45,713 nt of DNA from Nemertoderma westbladi (taxonomy: Eukaryota; Xenacoelomorpha; Nemertodermatida; Nemertodermatidae): contig JAUCBJ010007080.1 of NCBI GenBank assembly GCA_032718475.1, positions 1 through 45,713 on the forward strand, given 5' to 3'. Numbering within the stretch: position 1 is the stretch's first letter; each line of letters begins with the position of its first letter. Under the pieces are notes generated by a model. The model was not told where the DNA came from. It made no database searches and saw only the letters and a program-made list of their open reading frames with translations. A program made the position numbers and the translations under genes. Below are positions 29,733 to 40,600 of this stretch, in pieces.

Positions 29733-30170
29733 ATATATAATGTAGATAGGACAATAAGATAATGCTCTCCATAGCGAAAAATATCAACCGGCCCTATTGG
29801 GGCTCGAACCCGGTACCTAGGTTTCAAACTTCTGGTTATCATCAGCCGGGTGACTGTACTGAGCTACCAGACCGGATGAATATTTCGCTGTGGAGTGGGA
29901 GATCATATTTAGGCCAACTAATCACTCAAAGGAAAGTACAAGTTCGTTCGTTATTCCCGTGCTCTGCCAGAAATGGCAACCATGCCTCAAAGAATAACTA
30001 TTATACAGTGTTGTAGAAACCACTGTAACCCCGTAATGCCTGGCCCAGGCTGTTAATTAATAATAATAAATGAATTGTTGTGGGGTGAGTGACGGTGAAT
30101 TGTCATATTGTCCTATCTACATTATATATTTAATTCACCGTCACTCACCCCACAACAATTCATTTATTAT
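29733..30170. mobile_element. Small insertion with a tRNA-like hairpin and a 38-bp perfect palindrome
   Basis: CATTAGAGATTAG occurs on both sides (29720-29732 and 30171-30183), suggesting a target duplication or recombination site. Inside, a tRNA-like sequence on the minus strand (29788-29875: A box GGTAGCTCAGT, B box GGGTTCGAGCCCC) sits between inverted arms TCCATAGCGAAA and TTTCGCTGTGGA. The right end has a 38-bp perfect inverted repeat. The tRNA arms are not canonical, so a true tRNA gene is unlikely. Confidence 0.5.
30064..30169. repeat. 38-bp perfect inverted repeat with 30-base loop
   Basis: 30064-30101 and 30132-30169 are perfect inverses (TAATAAATGAATTGTTGTGG...). The loop is an inverted copy of 29733-29756, which lies 300 bases upstream. 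This could extrude as a cruciform or, if transcribed, form a long RNA hairpin. Confidence 0.88.
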
Positions 30171-30481
30171 CATTAGAGATTAGGGCCTTAGGGAGTGGAG
30201 ATAGTGAGAAGAGCTGTTGGCGAGAGAGAAGAGTGCGATTCAGGTGTGGGGAGAGGGTAAGAACGAGTTGAGTTAGAGAGCGGAGCTAGAGTGGTGAGAG
30301 AGTCGGGGAAACAAAAATTGTGTGAGAGAAGCGCACGATCGACCCGACACGAGACGCCAGAGGGTAGTGACATCATACCCATAGGGAGCAGCCTGGAAAG
30401 CCGGCTCCGAGAAAAAATAGTTCCACCCCACACCCGATATTAGATCAGGATCCAGCGGAATTGAAGCGCACTTAGAGGTTG

Positions 30482-30524
30482 ATGCTATCTTCTCACCGGG
30501 AAGATAGCATGGGGGGGGGGGGAG
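30482..30524 (+). promoter_or_regulatory. Hairpin and polypurine tract before the second BEL LTR
   Basis: ATGCTATCTTC and GAAGATAGCAT form an 11-bp stem. It is followed immediately by 12 G residues and AG, then TGTTAGCG. The G run is a plausible plus-strand primer tract. Confidence 0.5.
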
Positions 30525-31245
30525 TGTTAGCGAATCAATTCCGCTAACCTACCCCACAAAGTGAGCCGTTAAGCAATATTGGGAACACGAGGTTGATTAC
30601 CAATATCAACCTCGTGTCACCCCAACAAAGTGGGAAGGAGACACATACGCACAATAAGGGCTTTACTAGAAATCGCCATACTACGACATATTGCTGGCTC
30701 TCGAAAAAACGATTCATATCCCTGACTCAAACGACTCGATTCTTATCTTGTTACAGCTCGGTATAGGTTGGTATTGAATTTTATCATTTCAACAGAGTTT
30801 GTTCTAGGTGATTCTTATGTCATTCTAGATAATTCTAGATCATTCTTGCATTCTATCATCTTCTCATAGCTCATTCTAGGTGATTCTTAGGTCATTCTAG
30901 CTCATTCTAGGTCATTCTAGCTCATTCTACTTTTTAGCATGTACCCGGAGGAATGTATCTCTAGGTTCTGCATTGCGACAGCAGACAATCGCTACCATTG
31001 TCTCACCTGCATGGAGTGCCCCACCCCCACACTAGCCGAAGTAGCAAAATGAGACCTGGGTCGTACTCTCCTTTCAAGCTTTCACCTTATCTCCACTTTA
31101 CGCTGGCTGCCCTGTTTAATTAATATTTAATTATTTGTGTGTTTTAATACATTAATGATACATTATTGCAATTTCGTTTCTGTGCACGTTCTTTTACAAT
31201 TTATTTATTAACTAATAAAATAATCCTTTTACCCCGGTTTGGGGT
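30525..31245 (+). repeat. Probable 3' LTR of the second BEL element
   Basis: Begins TGTTAGCG, which pairs with CGCTAAC 16 bases on. It contains a 13-bp-stem hairpin (30585-30617), a decamer array TCATTCTAGG (about 30800-30930) and AATAAAA near 31215 that could direct polyadenylation. No second copy is in the window to confirm the limits. Confidence 0.45.
30800..30930 (+). repeat. TCATTCTAGG decamer array
   Basis: About ten imperfect copies of TCATTCTAGG / CTCATTCTAG within the probable LTR. Confidence 0.75.
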
Positions 31246-31286
31246 GTATCTTGTTTATAAAAAAAAAATCATCAAAGCGATGTAGG

Positions 31287-31535
31287 TTATGGCTTATGGT
31301 ACAAAAATATTAGTTTCTCTCCACGATCCGGAAGTAGACGAGAGCGTTTCTCAGCAAATACATCATTACCAGCCTCTGAAAATATTCGCTCGGAATAAAT
31401 TGAAGACGCTGGTGATACTAAATAGATAGTATACCATAGATAAAATAGTATTTGTAAATTAGGAAATGATCCCTTATGTGCAGCCAACCAACGAATAACG
31501 CTCTTCTCGTCCCGTTTAGTTGGGATAATTGACAT
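31287..31535 (-). pseudogene. hAT transposase C-terminal dimerisation domain fragment
   Basis: 82 codons read WLAAHKGSFPNLQILFYLWY, then SPASSIYSERIFSEAGNDVF, then KRSRLLPDRGEKLIFL. This is the hAT C-terminal dimerisation signature: a W, FP.L, PASS...SER.FS.AG, KR..L.P and L.FL pattern. The rest of the transposase, including the BED finger and catalytic acids, is not in the adjoining DNA. The frame runs into the inverted-repeat element at 31576, which may have displaced it. It is not the source of the 295-3977 element as far as sequence can show. Confidence 0.85.
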
Positions 31536-31774
31536 ATACTTATACTTACTAATCTACTTCTGAATTCTTATTAAAGCCTATACACAGAGTTAAAATAAGA
31601 TTAATTTATAAAAATATATGCAGTACCCAGGAACCGGTAAGATATACAGTACTTACTGTAGAAGACGTTCAGTAAAATACTATAAAAGTAGAATTTACTG
31701 CTGTAACCAACTCATTTCACTTACTACTGTACGTGGAGGCTACACTTTGTACTTTTTTTTAAATGGTGATTAAT

Positions 31775-31929
31775 GACAACAGTAATATATATTATTACAA
31801 CAAACAAATACAAACAATAAAAAACACAAAACAAACAATGGCTGTAATACCCACCACCAGGAAACAATCATACTTAAAAAAAACCTTTTAGGTAGGAGTG
31901 GGAAAAGTCCAACAATATATTATTCACAG
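31775..31929 (+). mobile_element. Short insertion in the left inverted arm, 18-bp target duplication
   Basis: TTTTAAATGGTGATTAAT occurs on both sides (31757-31774, 31930-31947) but once in the opposite arm, so these 155 bases are an insertion. The long duplication fits target-primed retroposition, though no poly-A tail or promoter boxes are obvious. Confidence 0.65.
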
Positions 31930-32147
31930 TTTTAAATGGTGATTAATTGATTAATTAATTTTAATAAGTTAAAAAGGTAAAGTTAATGGAATTAAATATT
32001 CGCGAAAATAAGTGGATGTTTTTTTGAAGTCTTTGTTTCCTCGTTCTTTCCTTGTTCTTGCATGATCAGATTAGCCAGCCATCCGTATTACAGTATTACA
32101 AAAAATCGGAGTAGACTACGCTATAGCGTTTGCCTACGCAGCTATGC

Positions 32148-32696
32148 TTATGAGAAGGTTTTCTTTCGTAACAACCGTTTTAATTTCTTCTTTAATTTAT
32201 GTTTTTTCTTCTTACGATGTGATTTATATTTGTCGTTTTCTGAGTTACAACCGGAAGCGCTACCCCGACTACCCACGAACTCTTCGGGGTATAGTTCCCG
32301 GTAACCTCCATGGTCCCATCTATCGATATCTGCAGACTCGAGTTGGTACAGTTGTCTCGTATAGTATCGGCTGTTACAAGTAGGTTGCGTAACTGTTCGC
32401 GTGCTACTGGTAGGCCTACTTGGATCAGTTTCCCGGATACTGGTACGCCTGTGGCCGTCGTTAACAGATCCACTTAAGTCGTTACGCCTACCCGATCGCT
32501 GAACTTGTTCGCGTTTGTGTTCGCGATTGTGTTCGCGTTTGTGTTCGCGATTGCGTAATTTCCAACACTCGTCCGTTTCCAAGCGCCGGTTGAATGATTC
32601 CGAGTTTCTGATGTAATTTAATAATTTAGTTTTCGCTTTGTTCTCAATTATATTACCGGTACTGCAACCGGTACCGGTACCCCTGTTCATAATCAT
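32148..32696 (-). CDS. Unrecognised basic protein inside the inverted-repeat element
   Basis: 182 codons on the minus strand, starting at ATG 32694-32696. No family is recognised. The middle has an iterated REHKREHNREHKREQ stretch (His, Arg and Glu alternation) from a 12-bp period. A more ordinary-looking part follows (YYTRQLYQLESADIDRWDHG, then GYRELYPEEFVG). The last 25 residues are strongly basic, with KSHRKKKKHKLKKKLKRLL, a likely nuclear or nucleic-acid-binding tail. It lies just inside the left arm of the element, so it may be the element's own gene or a captured exon. The low-complexity portion means chance openness cannot be excluded. Confidence 0.4.
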   Translation of the reverse strand: MIMNRGTGTGCSTGNIIENKAKTKLLNYIRNSESFNRRLETDECWKLRNREHKREHNREHKREQVQRSGRRNDLSGSVNDGHRRTSIRETDPSRPTSSTRTVTQPTCNSRYYTRQLYQLESADIDRWDHGGYRELYPEEFVGSRGSASGCNSENDKYKSHRKKKKHKLKKKLKRLLRKKTFS

Positions 32697-33117
32697 TTCA
32701 ACATTTACCGGTATTTACCGGCATTTACCGGCATTGTCAGATTGTGCAGTTGTATTGTAAAAAAATATTATAAAAATGGATCCGCTGTCCCCTGTCCGTA
32801 ACATCTAGTCATCTAGCTAGATCTAACAATAAAATAGAAAATAGCATTAGCATAAGGCTTTAAGGTTGCAAGGAGAAATAAAAAAAATACAAATTCTTCC
32901 TACAGTACCGGTATGTAGGCATAGGCCTACTGATATAAAATTCCAAAATAATTATGTGATTTCGACTGAAGCGAAAAGCAGAAAAGTGACTTCATATCAT
33001 CACATCACATGGCCAACAGACCTAGGCCTACCAGCATTACTGGCTACTGTAGTACTGTAGTAAGTACTGTAGTACTGTAGTAAGTATACAGTAAGGACTG
33101 AAATACACGGTAATATA

Positions 33118-33390
33118 GCATTAGGTCCAAATCGGTATACCTTAGGTCCTGTAGTGTTAGGTCCCGTAGCTTTAGGTCCTGGCGCGTTAGGTCCCGTAGC
33201 TTTAGGTCCTGGCATGTTAGGTCCTCTTTACTAACCTGTCTGGTTTTGGAGGCAGACTGGACCTACTGACCTAATGGCACGGCCCTAACGCAACCAGGAC
33301 CTAACGCCATACGGACCTAATGCTACCAGGACCTATAATGCCACGGACCTAAACGCTACCAGGACCTAAAGCGCCAGGACCTAACGCACC
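33118..33390. repeat. Foldback array of TTAGGTCC units
   Basis: The left half (33118-33227) repeats TTAGGTCC plus a short variable tail (CGTAGCT, TGGCGCG and so on). The right half (33258-33390) repeats the inverse GGACCTAA with similar tails (CGCTACCA, TGCCAC). The two halves face each other across about 30 bases, forming another inverted minisatellite. Confidence 0.8.
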
Positions 33391-34409
33391 ATAACCAAAT
33401 ACATTCAGTACTGTAGTACAGGCTGACAGGGTGAAAGTTTCTTATTACACTACACCAACTGACTACACCTTTGAAGAAAAAGGCCTATCTAAACAAATTT
33501 TGTATGTAACAAAATTCTAAAGAAAAATATCTAAACAAGCAAACTATTTTAGTATGTAGGAGAATCACTGGTATGGCATGGGGCCTACAGTAGTAGTATA
33601 TAATACACGTTCGTGGGGCTTTCGCGCAGCACGAGGCCCAGTTATGAGATACAAATTAAAATCGAGCGACTGTATCACAAAATCAGTATTTAACTTTATA
33701 AATTAGTAAAATTTAGAAATTTAACCACACCGCCAATCAATCAAAGAAAGAGGGACAGTACGTGTTCAGCCCTTTTAATCTGCACCCCCCCCCCCCCCCA
33801 CCCTTCCCACCCACCAATACATAACCGCGACATCTACCACCCACGGAAGGGTAGCACGAACTTATTTCCAATCGCACGTTCAATATGCGAAGCCAGGTGG
33901 TTTATAGGAATATAATCTACGCAGTACTAAATGCAGTCGATGCAGTAATGAATGATATTCAAATACAGTAATTTATTTAATATACTGTTAATGCCTCTGA
34001 AAACTTAGACAATTAAAATACACAAAATCAAAAAACCATCAAAAAATAATAAGCCTAATATTTTGAGAAATAAACAATTTTGGATATAAGCCTTCTGCAG
34101 TGGTAATGTTATTGACTGACAATCATTAAATGAGATCTGTCTATTACCTGAGACTAAAGAACACAGACTCTATAGTGTAAAAGGAGGTAGGGAATGCAGG
34201 TTTCAATCTCGTTAGGTCTATCTGGCCAATCTCTCTACCAGGGGTGTGGTGAGTTACATACAACCCCCCCTCCACTGGCATTCCCAGCAACTGGCTGCCT
34301 TACACACACATCCTTCCCATCCATGTGTACCAAGTTTGGATAGATTTCATCGAAGATTGGCCGAGTTATTAACGTTTAAAATTGAACACTGCAAAAAAGC
34401 AACAGAACG

Positions 34410-34633
34410 ACAGGTTGATTAATGGTACCACTACGCTAAGGCTCACTCACTTTGTGGCTCGCCCCACAGGTTGATTAATGGTACCACTACGCTAAGGCTC
34501 ACTCACTTTGTGGCTCGCCCCACAGGTTGATTAATGGTACCACTACGCTAAGGCTCACTCACTTCGTGGCTCGCCCCACAGGTTGATTAATGGTACCACT
34601 ACGCTAAGGCTCACTCACTTCGTGGCTCGCCCC
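34410..34633 (+). repeat. 56-bp tandem array, four copies
   Basis: Four nearly identical units begin ACAGGTTGATTAATGGTACC and end CGTGGCTCGCCCC. One T/C change (TTTGTGG versus TTCGTGG) separates the first two units from the last two. Confidence 0.92.
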
Positions 34634-35057
34634 ACAGTACCGTATTAGCCTAATGAGTTCATCCAATACCTACTGTAAGAATAAGTATTCTAAAATCCAT
34701 GTAAAATAATGAATGGAAGAATGCATGATGAGACCAAAATATTTAAGTATCACCTTAAATAAACTAATAAAATTACATGAGCACCAAGTTGAGCGTACTC
34801 CGAATTTTTATAATACGGATGGCTGGCCTATCTGATCATGCAAGAACAAGGAAAGAACGAGGAAACAAAGACTTCAAAAAAACATCCACTTATTTTCGCG
34901 AATATTTAATTCCATTAACTTTACATTTTTAACTTATTAAAATTAATTAATCAATTAATCACCATTTAAAAAAAGGACAAAGTGTAGCCTCCATGTACAG
35001 TACTGTAGTAAGTGAAATGAGTTGGTTACAGCAGTAAATTCTACTTTTATAGTATTT

Positions 35058-35547
35058 ACGCGTTCCTCTAGCGATCGAGGTGGGTCGGTTCCAGGGCAGG
35101 TCATTAGAAGACCGCATTTGCACTGTGTGCCGATCTGGCGAGATCGAGGATGAGGTCCACTTTCTGAGTGACTGTAGTGCTTTAGACCGCTCTTCTATAC
35201 CACTAGATATACGTAAATTAAATAATCAACAAAAACTTAAATATTTCATGTGCGATAATCAAGTTGGTGCGGTTAAATATTTATCTTCATTGTTTGATGA
35301 ACGGAAAAATATATTGTATAATCATTTGTAATTGATTACTGATTTGTAAATTCGAATATTTTCTCTATCATATATTTCAGCTATATTCAGTTTTGTCTAT
35401 AATTATAGTTAGTCATCTCTCTTTTTAAATATATTTTTGTGTTATAGTGCTGTGCATTATTATAATCTGGTGTCTGGTAAGCCGCTAGCGGCTGGGGGCA
35501 TGAGCCCATGACATTAAAATTCAATTCATTCATTCATTCATTCATTC
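35058..35547 (+). mobile_element. 5'-truncated LINE 3' end in the right inverted arm
   Basis: AGTATTT flanks the insert (35051-35057, 35548-35554), and the opposite arm supplies the empty site. The reading frame at 35080-35331 ends with ICTVCRSGEIEDEVHFLSDC, the Cys-Cys-His-Cys motif found near the C-terminus of several LINE reverse transcriptases. The 3' end is a short (ATTC)n tail. It is a different family from the LINE at 37583-40600, which has a (TAG)n tail. Confidence 0.82.
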
Positions 35548-35654
35548 AGTATTTTACTGAACGTCCTCTACAGTAAGTACTGTATATCTTATCGGTTCCT
35601 GGGTACTGCAGATATTTTTGTAAATTAATCTTATTTTAACTCTGAGTATAGGGC

Positions 35655-37582
35655 CTACTTGTTATTTGTATGAGCTACCTAAGTGCTGATATGGCGCCTT
35701 GGCAGTTTTCTCTCTCAATTATATGTTATATTTTTATCTCAATTATCAGGCAATTCATATATCAGTATATGAACTATTGAGATGAGAGATATATGTAATA
35801 ATAAAACGACAGGATTTTATAGGCAATACAGCAAGTCCAAAATTTCAGAAAATGTATTAGATAAAGACCCGAAAACATAACAGAAAAAATTGAGTAAGGT
35901 GACATAGGGAGTTGAAGATACAATAATTTGAATCGCAGTCAAGAAAAAATATTTGCGATTTATTAAAACTACTTTAAAAATGGGTGGTTTGTGTATTCCG
36001 CTTACCTACTGTACCAGTGTTTTATATTTATTGTACCTGTAATAATTAAAATCATGAAAAATAACAGTACCAGTAGTTATATAAAAAACATAAGGAAGGG
36101 GGAAGTAGGCTTTAAAACATCCTACTGTAATTTCAAGCAGTCACTGATTGGCCAGACAAATGGCCTACTAATAATATAGCGCTTGAATTAGGTGCTTTTA
36201 ATGAGAATAATTATGCCATTAAAGACTGCTAATTTCAAGTTTAGGAGTTGTTGAAGTTGGTGGGAGATTTAAAATAAAATAATTGACAGACATAAAACCT
36301 GTTATGTATGTAAGCATGCAACTAAGAAGTAACAATAATCAATTGGTTGTGGTGTTTTAATAATTATAACAAATAAACATTAAGAATAAAATAAGATTAA
36401 AATTAAAAATCAATTATATCAACCTTTGTTAAGACTGAAGTAGTAAAATGTGACCTTCTCGGTTCTCGCCTGGAATGTTGAATCCACATATGATGGATGC
36501 AGACAACCCTGTTATAATTCCAAACGAGTACGATTACATCGGTATTGCTGTATAACCCTACAACCATCTTTTAGCTTTATTACTCAACATATCAACTGTT
36601 ATCAATGGTTATCGGGTCCCTAAACCATCTCCTGTTTCTCTCACTCCATCGAAACCGGAGAAGAAAGTCGCACCAATCGCGACACACCATTCAACAGATT
36701 GGTCCATTTTACAAACAAAAACACCTTACCTTCGATAAAATAAAGAATACCACACGTTAAACCTATATGTTAGTTATAGGTTTACTTTACATACATTCTT
36801 CTCGCATCTAATCGATGTGATCTAATTGACATTATTATATTAAGCGATATTATCGCAAAATTTCCATACGCTGAGAAGAGATATTCCATTGACCCCGCTT
36901 TCACCAACCACACGCGAAATCGGCAAATACTAACCCGGTGCACCTCAAAATGCCAGTGAAGCAAAATACAGTAGTTTAAAATACTTTCAGGTATACTCCG
37001 GGGGTGGAGAATCTGGTGGGGGTGTAGAGGGTACAAATACAGTAGGAGGGCCATTAGTCAACAGGAGCGGCAGGCGGCAGCCAATGTAGTATGTAAATAA
37101 TCATTCCAGAACACATCTATTTATTTAACAAAGTTCATTAGTGGCACAGACAAAGAAACACATACATAGTAATTTGAATGTGAATTGATTATATTGGATA
37201 TCTGACTCGACGGCTGGGGTATCCCAGTAAGCGTATACAGTAAGGGCTTCCCTATTCCCTAATAATGGTAACACTATGCAATAATTTATACTGTAATATC
37301 ATTTTTTGCGAGGCTTGCGTTATGGGCGTACAACTCAGTAGTATTTAAAGTATTGTAACTGTGTTGTTATTAATATTCCTTATAATTGAATACTTGTATA
37401 TCTTTGCGCGCGGCTAATATCTTTTACAAATTTAATCATTTAATTAATTAATTAACCTATTTTTAATTTGAATTTTTGGCTATTTTAATTCTAAATAAGA
37501 TATCCGTATATAAAAAGTTTAAAATAAGTGTTAATGAAAATTGCTTTGAAATTCCGGGGCGGGGGGGGGGATTTTTTAGACA
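35655..37582. other. Intergenic sequence
   Basis: No gene, RNA gene or repeat array recognised over 1.9 kb. Open frames here are short and unremarkable. A G run (37558-37571) lies just before the LINE. Confidence 0.5.
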
Positions 37583-40500
37583 TTGGTGCAGGCGAACATT
37601 GCCCACGCGACGCCACTGCAAACTGCAGTCTTGCTACCACCTGTTCTTCTAAAAGGACGGTGTTATGCAAAAGGGTGGTATCCCACATTTTGTCGAAATT
37701 CAGTTTTTGGTACCATTAGACAGTTAGATAGAGGAAAGTGTAATCGACCCAAATATGAGATCCTATTGCCCAATAATAAAAAGAAATGGATGGAAATGGT
37801 CGCTCTGGCAATGGAATATAACATCGACATCATCTGCATCCAAGAACATCGGATTTGTCATGAAGACACTGCCATGAAGTACAATGACATTGGAAATGGA
37901 TGGACGTTAGTAACAAGCTCAGCAGTAAGAAACTCGGCCAATGCATCAATTGGTGGAGTAGGAATTCTGCTAAGCCCATTTGCACTTAAGACCCTAAACA
38001 ACATCGAATCTATAAATTCCAGGGTTATGATCGCAAAATTTGATGGGAATCCCAAGACAACAGTTATATGTTGCTACAGTCCAACCAATGCATCAGAGCC
38101 AGAACAAGCAGTCAAGTTTTATGAAGAACTGACTGGACTTATTAAGGACATCCCGAAACACAATGTTAAAGTCATTGCTGGTGACCTGAATGCGCAAATT
38201 GGCCCAGAAGACATCAAGGGTTACACCTATAACACCAGTTCTAACAGAAATGGGTACTTACTCTTAGACCTAATGGAAGAATGTGAATTGATACCAACAA
38301 ACAACACATTCGAAAAGAGTAAGGGGAAGCTATGGACCTTTCAATACCCTAATGGAACCAAAGCACAACTGGATTACATCCTTATAAACAAAAAGTGGAG
38401 AAATAGCATGATCAACTGCGAGGCATACAGCTCGTTCAGCCTAATTGGTTCGGACCACAGAATTGTGACTGCAGAGATCAGACTCAGTTTGAGAGCCAGC
38501 AAACCCAGGACAAGCAAGCATATCAACTATGACTGGGAGAAACTCAGAACTGACAATGCTGTAAAGGATGCTTATACAGTAGAAGTTCAAAACCGCTTTG
38601 AAGCACTTCAGTCAATGGATGAAGACCAATCCACCGATTCAATATACCAGAATATAATAACAGCCCACAAGGAATCAGCTAAGAGGCATATCCCCCAGAA
38701 ACCTAAACGAAAACAGTATGTGCCATGGCAAAACTCTGAGGTTACTTGTAAGAGAGAAGATCTTAAGATAGCCTACAAAGTTAAAACCGAACAACCAACA
38801 ACCGAAAACATTAACAAGGTTGAGAAAGCGAAGGACGATCTTAAATTGGCCTACAACATCAGCCAGGAAAAGTACATACAGGATAAAACTGAAGCAATTA
38901 CAACAGCTCACATACAGCAACAATCAAGACTTACCTGGCAAACTGTAAATGAGGTATCTGGTCGGAAAAGTTGTGCAAAGGGGCGCCTCAAAGCCGATAG
39001 TCCTGAAGAACGTGTTGGGAAGTGGAAAAATCACTTCAGCAACTTGCTTGGGCAGCCACCAAACATCGAGGTCAGCCCTACAAGGAAAATATATGACAAG
39101 ACACTACCTATAGAAACAGGGGACTTCACACCTGCCGAACTCCAAAGAAGCATTAAAAGCATGTCCAATAATAAAGCGAGTGGATTAGATGAAATCCCAG
39201 CGGAGGTATGGAAAACCGGAGTGCTAAATAGACCATTATTGAATGTTTGCAACCGGATGTTAAAAGGGGAAAAGCCACCACCAATTTGGACTAAAGGTCA
39301 ACTAAAGCCTCTCCCCAAGAAAGGAGACCTCGGCATACCAACAAACTATGTGGTAGCTGCCAAAATATACAATAAAATGATTCTATATAGGATTAGGCCT
39401 CACATAGAGAAACTACTGCGTAAGAGCCAAAACGGATTTCGACCAAGTAGATCAACAATAGCTCAGATACTTGCACTACGGAGACTGATTGAAGGAATTA
39501 AGTCAAAGAATCTCCCCGCAGTCATGACTTTTGTGGACTTCAAGAAGGCATTCGACTCCATCCATAGAGGTAAAATGCTTGAAATCCTAAGAGCTTATGG
39601 AATACCAGAAGTAATTGTTGCTGGCATTGGATTGCTATATTGTGACACAGAAGCGCAGGTACTCTCACCAGATGGTGAAACTGAGTTTTTCTCAATCCTG
39701 GCTGGCGTACTGCAAGGTGACACATTAGCACCATTACTATTTGTAATTGTGCTGGATTACGCAATGAGGACGGCCACAAAGGGTGAAGATCTGGGATTCA
39801 CACTTCAAGAACGCAGAAGTAGTAGATATCCGGCAACTACAGTCACAGACACTGACTTTGCGGATGACATCGCCCTGCTCTCTAATACGCTAGCAGATGC
39901 ACAGCTTCTACTAAATAAAGTGGAGAGGGCTGCTAAGGAGGTTGGATTGCATATAAATGCTACCAAGACCGAATTCATGACCTTTAATGTTGATGGAAAC
40001 TTGACAACCATTGATAATAATCAACTAAGGAAGGTCGATGACTTCCAGTACCTTGGATCATGGATAGAGAGTAGCAAAAAGGACATAGAAGTTAGGAAAG
40101 CAAAGGCTTGGGTAGCTCTATCAAAAATGGATACCATCTGGAAATCAGATCTCTCCAGGCACCTGAAGACCAAGTTCTTTCGAGCCACAGTGGAAAGTGT
40201 ATTTTTATACGGGGGTGAGACCTGGACACTGACTAAATAACTTGAACAACGAATTGATGGTTGCTACACAAGACTACTAAGGGCAGCCCTAAACATCAGC
40301 TGGAGACAACACATGACAAACGCCGAGCTTTATGGTACAATACCACCTGTATCAACCACCCTCCGCGAACGCAGATTAAGATTCAGTGGGCACTGCTGGC
40401 GAAGTAAAGACGAGGTCATACCAGATCTACTTCTCTGGCAACCAACTCATGGAAAGCGTAGTCGTGGACGACCTGCCATAACAAATATAGATCAACTTGA

Positions 40501-40600
40501 AAGGGATACTGAACTTGGGAGAAACGAAATTGCGACAACTATGGAGAATCGGGAAGCCTGGAAGGATCTCATTTCCACTGTCCGAGTTCGCTCGACCTAG
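37583..40600 (+). pseudogene. Near-full-length LINE: APE endonuclease and reverse transcriptase, one nonsense codon
   Basis: The frame encodes an exonuclease-III-like endonuclease that would nick target DNA (IICIQEHRI, GDLNAQIG near residue 200, SDHRIVTAEI near 290). Reverse transcriptase follows (GFRPSRSTIAQI, TFVDFKKAFDSI near 650, TDTDFADDIALLSN near 758). TAA at 40238-40240 ends the 885-codon frame at ETWTLTK, but homology continues in the same frame to 40598-40600 (HGKRSRGRPAITNIDQLERD). A C-to-T change of a CAA codon would explain the stop. The start is uncertain: no ATG precedes a standard endonuclease N-terminus, and the first residues look non-homologous. The 3' tail is TAG-rich, with almost no 3' UTR, as in RTE-like elements. 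The clade is my inference. Confidence 0.88.

Larger units (their letters stand above)
25605..31245 (+). mobile_element. 5'-truncated, decayed BEL/Pao retrotransposon, second family
   Basis: It begins inside pol (RT connection region), so the 5' LTR, gag, protease and catalytic RT are absent. A damaged RNase H and a nearly intact integrase follow. Then comes a 2.8-kb non-coding part made of minisatellites. A run of 12 G (30511-30522) followed by TGTTAGCG at 30525 looks like a polypurine tract and 3' LTR start. Without a second LTR the right limit near 31245 is a guess. The protein is clearly a different family from the element at 7243-18965. Confidence 0.65.
31576..35654. mobile_element. Element with long terminal inverted repeats
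   Basis: The left arm 31576-32112 and right arm 34796-35654 are inverse copies. Shared words include AGAGTTAAAATAAGATTAAT, CAGTACCCAGGAACCG, TAGCCTCCA/TGGAGGCTA and TTCTTGCATGATCAGAT. Each arm has taken an insertion: 155 bases at 31775-31929 on the left, a LINE at 35058-35547 on the right. The outer ends read GCCTATAC and the inverse GTATAGGGC, and no exact target duplication is clear. Inside are a basic ORF (32148-32696), a foldback array (33118-33390), a C run (33784-33799) and a 56-bp array (34410-34633); 33391-34409 shows nothing recognisable. The superfamily is undetermined. Confidence 0.7.

Noticed and set aside
33118-33390. Interstitial telomere repeat
   Set aside because: The unit is TTAGGTCC with variable tails, not TTAGGG, and is arranged as an inverted pair.
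31287-35654. hAT transposase fragment and 182-codon ORF as two exons of one gene
   Set aside because: An inverted-repeat arm with its own insertion lies between them, and the ORF shows no hAT features.
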